DNA from: an uncultured Bacilli bacterium
Lineage (GTDB): Bacteria; Bacillota_I; Bacilli_A; RF39; UBA660
Direction: 5' to 3'
Assembly (NCBI GenBank): GCA_934099115.1
Contig: CAKOPK010000007.1
Coordinates: 1-62,688, forward strand
DNA length: 62,688 nucleotides
Shown: piece after piece, positions 7,965 through 15,930 of the stretch
Numbering within the stretch: position 1 is the stretch's first letter
How the letters are laid out: every line of letters starts with the position of its first letter
Program-made: the position numbers and the translations under genes
Notes under the pieces: model-generated
Told to the model about the DNA's origin: nothing
What the model saw: only the letters and a program-made list of their open reading frames with translations
The model's database searches: none

Positions 7965-9065
7965 CTATTGCAACTTCTTCACTTCATCTAAAATTAAATT
8001 AACATATTTTTCAAAATTATTACAATTTGTGCTTAAACATGTAATATCTTTAGTATTAACATTGTATGAAAAATTCAAAAAGTACTGATTTTTAGAACTA
8101 TTAAAAATATAGCCTTCAATTAATCCAGTATCTATGTCATAACTTATCGTTGTATTTTTTTCTTGTTCTGTTATTCCATAATTCAATCTATTTGTATCTT
8201 CATTATAAAAAAATTCACTATCTTTTATTCTTTTTCTATAATCGTTGTCTTCTAAATTATAGACATAATTATTTTTTAATAATTTTGCTTTTTTCAACAC
8301 CGTATTTTTATAAATATTATTTTTGTTATCTTTTTTACTTATACTTTTAACTGGAAAATAAAATAATTTGTTACTTTTAAAATCTAAGTTAAATTCTAAT
8401 TTCAAAGTGACAACTTTCCATTCATTATCATAATATTGAATATTTAAATAAGTAGCATTTAAATAATTTAGAAAATCATCATCAAAATATTCGTTATAAC
8501 CATAATTTTCACTAATAATCATATTATCTTCATATTCTTTTTCTATAATTATTCTTTCTTTGCCATTTCTAATTTGATAAAGTTTAAGATTGTATTTGTA
8601 TTTCTTGTTTAGGCTGGATTGTATTGTCCCTATGAAAAGCTCTTTTTTTACTTTTGAATATATAAATATACTGTCTATATTAAAAATTGCATTGTTTGAA
8701 TTTACATAGTAAACACTAAATGTATTGTGATTTAAAATGCTAATAAATAGTCCTATGACTATAATAAGAATTATAATAAAAAGAAAATAAACCTTGTTGT
8801 ATTTTCTTTTAAGCTTTTGTTTTTCAATATTTAGCAGTTCATCTATTTGAAATGCTGCTAGCAATTCTTTACTTTGCAACTCTTTATAATCAATATTTAA
8901 AAAGTCACATATTGGTTTTAACATCTCTTTGTCAGGCAAAGATTTTCCATTTTCCCAATTGCTTATTGTTTGCCTGGAAACGTTTAACGCTCTTGACATA
9001 TCTTCTTGGCTAATTTTTTTCTTTTTTCTGGCGTTTAATATTGTATTACCTATTTTATTATTCAT
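7965..9065 (-). CDS. Membrane-tethered XRE-family regulator, 366 aa
   Basis: N-terminal Cro/C1-type helix-turn-helix (residues about 7-62, core SQEDMSRALNVSRQTISNWENG), a basic linker, one membrane helix (about 92-112), then about 250 residues predicted outside the cell. The external part is Lys/Asn/Tyr-rich and beta-like, with a single CLSTNC pair near the C-terminus. This is a one-component transmembrane regulator layout. Its start overlaps the end of trmK by 8 bp with AAAGGA inside trmK, so it belongs to the dnaG-rpoD-trmK transcript. The position usually taken by a Nif3-like gene in Bacillus is taken by this regulator. Ligand and targets unknown; adjacent secreted-protein genes are candidates. 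Confidence 0.8.
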   Translation of the reverse strand: MNNKIGNTILNARKKKKISQEDMSRALNVSRQTISNWENGKSLPDKEMLKPICDFLNIDYKELQSKELLAAFQIDELLNIEKQKLKRKYNKVYFLFIIILIIVIGLFISILNHNTFSVYYVNSNNAIFNIDSIFIYSKVKKELFIGTIQSSLNKKYKYNLKLYQIRNGKERIIIEKEYEDNMIISENYGYNEYFDDDFLNYLNATYLNIQYYDNEWKVVTLKLEFNLDFKSNKLFYFPVKSISKKDNKNNIYKNTVLKKAKLLKNNYVYNLEDNDYRKRIKDSEFFYNEDTNRLNYGITEQEKNTTISYDIDTGLIEGYIFNSSKNQYFLNFSYNVNTKDITCLSTNCNNFEKYVNLILDEVKKLQ

Positions 9066-9705
9066 AATTAAAACTTTTCCTTTTTAAAATTTTATTTATT
9101 TTTCTAATTTTTTGTTTGCTTTTAAATCTCTTTAGAATATACTTATGGGGTATTTTTTCTAATATGGCTAGTTCTTTCTTTTTTAAATATTCATAATATA
9201 AATAATCATTACTAGTTCCTAATATGTAAGCATATTTAGATAATTTTTTCTTGCCTTTTTTAAAGACTATAATGGGATAATATTTATCTTTTTCAAAGAC
9301 TACTAATTCTTTTTCAATATAAAAACCTAGTTTACATATTTTTTTTCTTAATTCATAATAATTATTATTTGAACTTATTATAAGCTTATTAATAGATGAA
9401 GGTCTATATTTTAAAATATCTAAAATAGTATTGGTACCCATTCCTGAAATAACTGCAGTATCTATATCTAGAACTGGTAATCCTTGAAAACCGTTTGCTA
9501 AATATACTGGAACATTTACTTGATGAGCTTCTATATTCTTTTTAGCTCTTTCAACAACATTTTTACTTATATCTGATGCATATACGTTTACTAGATTTTG
9601 CTTTTTTAAATAAATAGCTAAATAAGCATGGTCGCAGCCTATATCAATTACTTTGTCTGTTTTGGATACTAGACTAACAATAGATTTTAATTTACGATTT
9701 AACAT
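9058..9705 (-). CDS. trmK: tRNA (adenine22-N1)-methyltransferase
   Basis: Methylates A22 in the tRNA D-loop using SAM. Family marks are the SAM-binding motif VIDIGCDHAYLAIYL (about 19-33) and SGMGTNTI near residue 90. The C-terminal helical region is basic. 215 aa, against about 230 usual. The gene begins inside the rpoD stop (TAATG), matching the widespread rpoD-trmK neighbourhood of Firmicutes, which supports the call. Confidence 0.93.
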   Translation of the reverse strand: MLNRKLKSIVSLVSKTDKVIDIGCDHAYLAIYLKKQNLVNVYASDISKNVVERAKKNIEAHQVNVPVYLANGFQGLPVLDIDTAVISGMGTNTILDILKYRPSSINKLIISSNNNYYELRKKICKLGFYIEKELVVFEKDKYYPIIVFKKGKKKLSKYAYILGTSNDYLYYEYLKKKELAILEKIPHKYILKRFKSKQKIRKINKILKRKSFNYE

Positions 9706-10835
9706 TAATCAGATAAAAAGTCCTTTAGTTTTTTAGCACGTGATGGATGTCTTAATTTGCGTAGAGCTTTAGCTTCTATTTGACGAATACGTTCACGAGT
9801 TACATTGAATTTTTTGCCTACTTCTTCAAGAGTATGACAAGTACCATCTACTAACCCAAAACGTAATTCTAAAACTTCTTGTTCTCTTACTTGAAGAGTC
9901 ATTAATACACTTTTAATTTCTTCTTTTAAAATTTCGTTTGTAGCATATTCTTCAGGACTCATACTTGATTCATCTTTAATAAAATCTCCTAAATGAGAAT
10001 CATCTTCTTCTCCGATTGGTGTTTCTAATGATACTGGTTCTTGGCTTATTTTTATTACTTCACGTACTTTTTCAACACTTATACCCATTTTCTTAGCTAA
10101 TTCATCTTCACTTGGTTCACGGTTTAATTCAAGAGTTAATTGTCTTTGAATTCTACTCATTTTATTAATAGTTTCTACCATATGAACTGGTACACGAATT
10201 GTTCTAGCTTGGTCTGCTAGGGCTCTTGTTATAGCTTGTCTAATCCACCAAGTAGCATATGTACTAAATTTATAACCTTTATCACTATCAAATTTATCAA
10301 CGGCTTTCATTAAACCAATGTTTCCTTCTTGAATTAAGTCAAGAAATAATAAGCCTCGTCCTACATATCTTTTAGCAATACTTACTACTAGTCGTAGGTT
10401 AGATTCTGCTAGTTTACTTTTAGCTTCTTCATCACCATTTGCAACTCTTTCACTTAGTTCTAATTCTTCTTCTGGAGAAAGTAAACTAATACGCCCTATT
10501 TCTTTTAAATACATTCTTACTGGGTCGTTGATATTAATATCTTTAGTAAGTTCAGCATCATCTAAAATAATAGGCTCTTCTTCGATTAAAGTAGGTACTC
10601 CATCTTCTCCTGTTGCTTCTCTTTCATCACTTACTACTTGAATATCATTTTCCATTAAAGTATTATAGATTTCATCTAAGCTATCATTATCAACATCTAA
10701 GCCTTTTAAAGCGTATGCTAATTGCTCAAATGTAACATATTTTTGCTTCTTTCCTAAAGCTATTAAATCTTTTATTCTATCTTCTAATGATTTAATTTCT
10801 GTTATTTCTTTTACAGTACTATTTTCGTTATTCAT
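9705..10835 (-). CDS. rpoD: Principal RNA polymerase sigma factor SigA/RpoD
   Basis: Housekeeping sigma factor, 376 aa. Region 1.1 remnant at about 15-65 (QKYVTFEQLAYALKGLDVDN); region 1.2 DPVRMYLKEIGRISLLS; region 2 core GNIGLMKAVDKFDSDKGYKFSTYATWWIRQAI; region 3 RVPVHMVETINK; region 4.2 helix-turn-helix EVGKKFNVTRERIRQIEAKALRKLR. Overlaps dnaG by 8 bp at its start, the classical macromolecular-synthesis arrangement without rpsU. Start ATG has AGGATG or AGGAA upstream inside dnaG. Confidence 0.98.
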   Translation of the reverse strand: MNNENSTVKEITEIKSLEDRIKDLIALGKKQKYVTFEQLAYALKGLDVDNDSLDEIYNTLMENDIQVVSDEREATGEDGVPTLIEEEPIILDDAELTKDININDPVRMYLKEIGRISLLSPEEELELSERVANGDEEAKSKLAESNLRLVVSIAKRYVGRGLLFLDLIQEGNIGLMKAVDKFDSDKGYKFSTYATWWIRQAITRALADQARTIRVPVHMVETINKMSRIQRQLTLELNREPSEDELAKKMGISVEKVREVIKISQEPVSLETPIGEEDDSHLGDFIKDESSMSPEEYATNEILKEEIKSVLMTLQVREQEVLELRFGLVDGTCHTLEEVGKKFNVTRERIRQIEAKALRKLRHPSRAKKLKDFLSD

Positions 10836-12567
10836 TTCCTACACATCCTTTTTTTAATTCTACTAATTTCATGGCATATTCCATTTTTTTATTGGCATCT
10901 AATTCTGTTCTTATTTTTTCTTTTAATTCTTTAATCTCTGTTTTTAAACTCTCTTCTTTAGCAGCTTTAATATAATCTCTTAATAATAGTTCATTATTTT
11001 CTAAAACATTTACATCACTTAGTATTTCTTTTACACTACTTTCTAAATAATCTTTAGTACTTGCAAAAGTTATAAATTCACTTAGTGATATTGTATGATT
11101 CGTTTCATAATAATAGATTATTTCGTTTGCTAAATCACGATACTTTTTTATATTAAAATAACCCAACTCCTTTTTAAATATTTCAATGTATTCCCCAGCA
11201 TTCATCATATAATAGATAATGTTTTCGCAAGCTATATCATACTTCATTCGGACTCTTTTCGCAAGCTTTTTTTGTGGTTCTACATTTATTTTTTTGGTAT
11301 TATTAATTTTTGCTAACTCGGTTTTTAATAAATCAAGGGGAATATCATATTCTTCACTCATTTTTTTAATAGTTACTTCTTTGGTTAGTTCATCATCTAA
11401 ATCTTTAATACTATCTAAAATATCTTTAATATATTTTACTAAATCATCTGTTTTTGATAAGTCTTTATTCTTTTTTAAATACTTTAATTTAAAGTCTAAA
11501 AAATGAATTGGATTATCAATATTATTTATTATGGCATTTACACCATTTTTTATAATATATTCATCAGGGTCTTTTTCTCCTGTTAGACGGACTACAAAAG
11601 GAGATATTCCATGATTTTCTAAAATATTGCCATTATTAAAGGTAGCTATTTCTCCTGCATCATCATTATCAAACATTAATATAACTTTACTCCGAAGATT
11701 TTTAATAATTTCTACTTGTTCTTGTGTTAGACTTGTTCCCATAAGGGCTATTGTGTTTTTAATACCAACACTAGACATACGAATAGCGTCCATATTTCCT
11801 TCAACAATAATTACTTCTTTCTTTCGTTTTATTTCATTTTTAGCTCGGTGATAATTAAATAAAATATTTCCTTTTTTAAAGATAGATGATTCTTTAGAAT
11901 TCATATATTTGGCTTGATCACTTTCTTCATAAATACGGCCGGTAAAACCTACAACATGGCCTTCTAAGTCATGAATTGGAAATAATATTCGATTTTGGAA
12001 AGTATCATATATTTTGGAATTGTTTTCATGAATTAGTCCTAATTCTTCAATGCTTTCTTTTTTATAACCCTTTTTTAAAAGAATAGGATATAAAGGATAA
12101 TTCATATTTAAGGCTAGGCCTAAATCAAATTCTTTTATTGTATTTTCATCTAATTTTCTATTTTTTAAATATGCTTTGGCTTTTTCACCTAATGCTGTAT
12201 TTAAATTGTTTCCATAAAATTTAAGAGCCAAATCCATGATTTCATATTCTGGTTTTAAAGGCTTTTTAGAGCTTTTAATAGAGCCATTAAAGGTTAGTCC
12301 ACACTTTTCCGCGATTATCTTTACAGCTTCTAAAAAAGAAACGTTCTCATACTCACTTACAAAAGTAAATACATTACCAGATGCTCCACAAGAAAAACAT
12401 TTATAAATTTGTTTTTCTTCAGAAACACTCATGCTTGGTGAATGGTCTTCATGAAAGGGACAAACACCAAAAAAGTTTTTGCCTTTTTGAGTTAAAGGTA
12501 TATAGGAAGATATAATTTCGACAATATTAGCACTTTTACGAATAGTTTCAATATCTTGATTATTCAT
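10828..12567 (-). CDS. dnaG: DNA primase
   Basis: Makes RNA primers at the replication fork. The N-terminal zinc domain is intact (CPFHEDHSPSM ... YKCFSCGASGN, about 37-66). The catalytic TOPRIM core shows VIIVEGNMDAIRM (about 250) and MFDNDDAGE. The C-terminal DnaB-binding domain is divergent, as usual. 579 aa is normal. The ATG at 12567 is chosen over the TTG one codon upstream, with GGGTGA about 8 nt before it. First gene of the dnaG-rpoD-trmK-XRE operon. Confidence 0.97.
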   Translation of the reverse strand: MNNQDIETIRKSANIVEIISSYIPLTQKGKNFFGVCPFHEDHSPSMSVSEEKQIYKCFSCGASGNVFTFVSEYENVSFLEAVKIIAEKCGLTFNGSIKSSKKPLKPEYEIMDLALKFYGNNLNTALGEKAKAYLKNRKLDENTIKEFDLGLALNMNYPLYPILLKKGYKKESIEELGLIHENNSKIYDTFQNRILFPIHDLEGHVVGFTGRIYEESDQAKYMNSKESSIFKKGNILFNYHRAKNEIKRKKEVIIVEGNMDAIRMSSVGIKNTIALMGTSLTQEQVEIIKNLRSKVILMFDNDDAGEIATFNNGNILENHGISPFVVRLTGEKDPDEYIIKNGVNAIINNIDNPIHFLDFKLKYLKKNKDLSKTDDLVKYIKDILDSIKDLDDELTKEVTIKKMSEEYDIPLDLLKTELAKINNTKKINVEPQKKLAKRVRMKYDIACENIIYYMMNAGEYIEIFKKELGYFNIKKYRDLANEIIYYYETNHTISLSEFITFASTKDYLESSVKEILSDVNVLENNELLLRDYIKAAKEESLKTEIKELKEKIRTELDANKKMEYAMKLVELKKGCVGNE

Positions 12568-12673
12568 CAAACATCACCCTTTTCCCTTTAGTTTAACGCT
12601 CTACTTATATTTATTACCCAAAAACTTTAGATTTCCTTTAAAAAAACAAATTTTTTTCAAAAAAACTTGTTTT

Positions 12674-13225
12674 TTAGGAAAAATTAGCTATTTTTGTAGT
12701 ATTTTTAAGCTTAGAATAATATATTGTTTGAGTTTTAGAATTATTTTTAGTGCAAGTGATGAGTACTAGAGCATCAGCATATTTTCGTAAATCTAAAGTG
12801 CCTGTTTTATTTTGTTCTTCGATAGCTAATATTTCATACGTATAAATATTATTTTGATAATAAAGTTTTAATTCGTGTCCTTTTTTTAATTTATATAAAT
12901 TTTTAAAATATGCATTTTTACCATTACCAGAGTGACCTGCTAAAATAATATAGGAGTTTTCTTCTGAGGGAAAAATACTTTTAGAATGTACTAAAATGTT
13001 TTTATCCACTTGATTTTGAGAATCATTTATAGAAAATAATTCTTTTTTTAGGCTGATTTTAGGTATTTCTAAAATAGCAAAATAAGAGTTATTTTCTCTC
13101 ACTTTAGTTTCTATTTTACGTGTTTCTTTTATTTCTGTTGCTTTCTTTATTGTAAAATTTCCAAATAAAAGGAGAAAACCACAAGATAAGAATAGAAATC
13201 CTAATATTTTATTTATTTTTTTCAT
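12674..13225 (-). CDS. Sortase (class D/A-like) paired with the thioester adhesin
   Basis: Membrane transpeptidase that attaches sorting-signal proteins to the wall. 183 aa: N-terminal anchor (about 7-25), then the catalytic barrel. The active-site His is H98 in LAGHSGNG and the Cys is C158 in VLITCTKNN. The Arg normally found about 8 residues after the Cys is not visible; Q166 occupies that place. The start lies inside the end of the adhesin gene (17-bp overlap), so the pair is translationally coupled and the adhesin with its VPKTG signal is the likely substrate. Class assignment is tentative. Confidence 0.87.
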   Translation of the reverse strand: MKKINKILGFLFLSCGFLLLFGNFTIKKATEIKETRKIETKVRENNSYFAILEIPKISLKKELFSINDSQNQVDKNILVHSKSIFPSEENSYIILAGHSGNGKNAYFKNLYKLKKGHELKLYYQNNIYTYEILAIEEQNKTGTLDLRKYADALVLITCTKNNSKTQTIYYSKLKNTTKIANFS

Positions 13226-14948
13226 AATTGCAGAGAAATAGGCCTCCTACAAGTATTAAGACACTTGTAATTAAAGATAATAATAATTCATTTACTCCTG
13301 TTTTTGGTACTTCAATTATCATATGGTTATATATTTCTAGAGTACTTTTATTATTTCTCGTTATTTCAAAAGTATATTCGGTATTTAATAATTCATAATT
13401 AGAGTTGGTTTCTAATTCTTTTAAATAATATGTTCCAGGTTTTAAATTTTCTAGACTAGCTATCCCATCTATATTCGTAGTTACTTCGGCGATTAAATTC
13501 AAATTGTCATCATATATGCCAAATTTTACTCCTTCTAAAGGGTTAAGTGTTTCACTATCTTTTTTAATTATTTCTATACTGCCATACATTTCTTTATTTT
13601 TAAAAATTAGGGGTTTTTCTTGATAATTAGCATCAATTATTAAAGTATAATCTTCTGCTAGTTTATATCCTTCTTTTCCTGTTTCTTGCACTATTTTATA
13701 TGTGCCATAAGTTAGTTCAAATACAGATTTACCAAAATTATTGGTAGTTGTCTCTAATACTAGTTTATTATCTTTATAAATTAAGAATTTAGCAGCACTT
13801 TCTAATTCATAACTGCCATCTAAGTTTTCTAAATACTTTTCAATAGTTACTTTCTTTTTTATTTTTTTGTTAGTTGTATTTAATACTATGTCTTTATCTT
13901 TTACAGTAAAAGCGATTTTTTCATCATTTATTAAATAACCTGTTGGTGCACTTATTTCTTTTAAATAATAATCATTGAAATAAATCTCTGGTAAATAAAC
14001 TTGTCCATTTTCATCGGTAGTTACTGTAGAAGATAAACTACCATCTTTGTAATAAATACCATATTTTGCGCCTTTTATTGGCTCTTTTGTTTCTTCATCT
14101 ATCTTATTTAAGGTAAAACTAGGGTAAGATATTTTTATTTTAGCAAAGTAATATTTTGAAGTGAATCCCCTACTCATAACTGTTTGAGAATTATCACTAT
14201 AATATATTTTAGCACCATATCCTAAACTATCTTTATGGGTAAAATTTATAATAGCTTCTCCACATAATGGATATTTTGCTTTTAATATTAATTCATTATC
14301 TTTAACCTCTGCTGTTAAATTTTCATTAGCAGTATCTACATTATAATTATTCAAAACATTGTTTTCATCTTTTATTCTTGCTTCTTCATTTAATCTCATC
14401 TCAAAGGTTTCTAAATCATTAAAGCCATCCCAATCTTTAGAGAATGAGGGATGTTTAAAATAGTTTTCTACATCTTTTAAAATCATATTTTTTTCTTCTT
14501 CGTATAAAGATATTCTTTCATTTTCATTATTAATAAAATAAATTTCACCAGTATCTTTTAATAAATATTCCCAAATAAGAACTTGAGTTATTACATACCA
14601 TTTTATATCTGTTCTATCTTTATATAAATAGCCAAATTGAGTAAGAGCACCTAAATAATTCCATGTTTCTTGAGATATATTAATTGGAGCATCATTTATA
14701 CTTAATGTTTCTTTAAAATTTCCATCATGTAATATTACTCCTGGCTCTATACAATATAATAGTTCACCAGTATTTTGATTTATTATTTGAAACATGTTCT
14801 TATTTTTTTCAACTGTAGGGGTTTTTAAGTGCAGACGTATGTTAGGAATAACACTTCCTAATTTAATATAATTTGTTTTAGCATTACAATTTTTTTGGAA
14901 TACTAAAAATAATAGTACAAACATTATAATTTTTAATCCTTTTTTCAT
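13209..14948 (-). CDS. Sortase-anchored thioester-domain surface adhesin with SpaA-like repeats
   Basis: 579-aa cell-wall protein. Signal peptide (about 1-23); thioester (TQXA/TED) domain with candidate Cys66 in YCIEPG and Gln122 in ITQVLIWEY, the pair that forms the Cys-Gln thioester used for covalent host binding in Gram-positive adhesins; a spacer to about 270; three SpaA-type isopeptide domains (about 275-360, 365-450, 455-540) with the usual Lys/Glu signatures (TLNKIDEETKEPIKGAKYGIY, YLKEISAPTGY, IEIIKKDSETLNPLEGV, YYLKELE). It ends in the sorting signal VPKTG (547-551), a hydrophobic stretch and a basic tail. Its own sortase follows with overlap. The 5' UTR contains two stem-loops; see the separate entry. 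Functions as adhesin or pilus-tip-like protein by inference. Confidence 0.93.
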   Translation of the reverse strand: MKKGLKIIMFVLLFLVFQKNCNAKTNYIKLGSVIPNIRLHLKTPTVEKNKNMFQIINQNTGELLYCIEPGVILHDGNFKETLSINDAPINISQETWNYLGALTQFGYLYKDRTDIKWYVITQVLIWEYLLKDTGEIYFINNENERISLYEEEKNMILKDVENYFKHPSFSKDWDGFNDLETFEMRLNEEARIKDENNVLNNYNVDTANENLTAEVKDNELILKAKYPLCGEAIINFTHKDSLGYGAKIYYSDNSQTVMSRGFTSKYYFAKIKISYPSFTLNKIDEETKEPIKGAKYGIYYKDGSLSSTVTTDENGQVYLPEIYFNDYYLKEISAPTGYLINDEKIAFTVKDKDIVLNTTNKKIKKKVTIEKYLENLDGSYELESAAKFLIYKDNKLVLETTTNNFGKSVFELTYGTYKIVQETGKEGYKLAEDYTLIIDANYQEKPLIFKNKEMYGSIEIIKKDSETLNPLEGVKFGIYDDNLNLIAEVTTNIDGIASLENLKPGTYYLKELETNSNYELLNTEYTFEITRNNKSTLEIYNHMIIEVPKTGVNELLLSLITSVLILVGGLFLCNYEKNK

Positions 14949-15011
14949 ATATTTCCTTCCAAAGGAAAACTCGTTATAGTTCTCCTAGGAATAATAAGAA
15001 CAATAACGAGT
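14949..15011 (-). promoter_or_regulatory. Structured 5' UTR of the adhesin mRNA
   Basis: Two hairpins on the minus strand. The first is a 15-bp inverted repeat (14969-14983 with 14997-15011, one mismatch, 13-nt loop). The second, TTTCCTT-TGG-AAGGAAA (about 14952-14968), contains the AAGGA ribosome-binding site itself, so the site is predicted to be sequestered. Confidence 0.6.
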
Positions 15012-15014
15012 GAA

Positions 15015-15048
15015 TGGGTATACTATAACATATTATTTTCTAAAAGTA
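15015..15048 (-). promoter_or_regulatory. Candidate promoter of the adhesin-sortase operon
   Basis: Minus strand reads TTTACT, a 17-nt spacer, then TATAGT with an upstream TG (extended -10). Transcription would begin just before the 15-bp stem-loop, placing that hairpin at the very 5' end of the mRNA. Confidence 0.5.
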
Positions 15049-15051
15049 AAC

Positions 15052-15930
15052 TTAATTCTTTAAGAAATGAAAATTATTATATAGTAGCATTAATAAACTT
15101 ACAATAAAGACACTTAAAATGCCTGCTTCATAAATATTAAATATTAAACTTAAGATAAATGAGATAATACCAATTAAAGAACCATATGTAATCATATTTT
15201 TTTCCCGATATGGAGTGCAATTTAGTGATGGAGCAAAAAATAAGAAACTATAATATACAGTACCATTTAGAGTTTTTTCTAGAAAAGATATGTCTTTTGT
15301 AATTAAAACATAGATAGCATTTAATGCTAGAAAAGATATCGTTGCACTTAAAAAGATATTTTTTTTATAAAAGCGGTTACTAGCTAGTATTAAAAAACAA
15401 AATAAAATAAGCATAAAACTTGTCGTAGCAAGTCCTCCTGGTCCAAATCCTAAGAATATATCTAGTAAACTATAATTGAATTTTCCTAATTTTTCGCCAA
15501 CATTTAAATAAGAATAGTTTCCAATTAAGACTCCAAGAATAAGTAAAACTCTAGTAAAAGCACTTGTATGAATAAAATAATTCTTTTTTTCTTTTAGATA
15601 TTTACTTATAAAGATGGCTACAAAAAGTAAGATGGGAAATATTAGTTTATTGGTATTAATAGATATTGAACACGTTACTATAAGGCCTAATAATATTGTT
15701 TCTTTATAAGATGCTTTTAATAGATAAGCGGCTAGAATACTTATTAAGATACTTGTAATATAAAAATAAAATAAGGAAAAAATAGAAGTTAAATGAATTA
15801 AATTGTTTTGATATAATAGTATTCCGTTTTTATAGATACTAAAAATTATTAAAATGCCTAAAGCCATATAATATAAATTTATTAAATTATTTTTATCTTT
15901 ACTATAATGAATATATGGTATTTTACTCAT
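15052..15930 (-). CDS. RnfD/NqrB-like membrane flavoprotein subunit
   Basis: 292-aa polytopic membrane protein (about nine helices). Resemblance to RnfD: a G-rich stretch GFGPGGLATTSFM near residue 160, where Rnf/Nqr proteins have the GETS segment, and a C-terminal run FFAPSLNCTPYREKNMITYG followed by LIFNIYEAGILSVF, matching the shape of ATDPVTSP...IYG and YPEG...AILLMN in RnfD. The canonical flavinylation SGAT motif is not clear; LATT in the G-rich stretch is a possible equivalent. It overlaps the rnfC-like gene by 8 bp. No rnfA, B, E or G gene flanks the pair. Divergent, so moderate confidence. Confidence 0.65.
   Translation of the reverse strand: MSKIPYIHYSKDKNNLINLYYMALGILIIFSIYKNGILLYQNNLIHLTSIFSLFYFYITSILISILAAYLLKASYKETILLGLIVTCSISINTNKLIFPILLFVAIFISKYLKEKKNYFIHTSAFTRVLLILGVLIGNYSYLNVGEKLGKFNYSLLDIFLGFGPGGLATTSFMLILFCFLILASNRFYKKNIFLSATISFLALNAIYVLITKDISFLEKTLNGTVYYSFLFFAPSLNCTPYREKNMITYGSLIGIISFILSLIFNIYEAGILSVFIVSLLMLLYNNFHFLKN

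Noticed and set aside
8150..8350. Plus-strand ORFs rich in Phe/Tyr/Leu opposite the XRE gene and similar ones opposite other genes
   Set aside because: Antisense shadows of Lys/Asn-rich coding sequence; no start signals.
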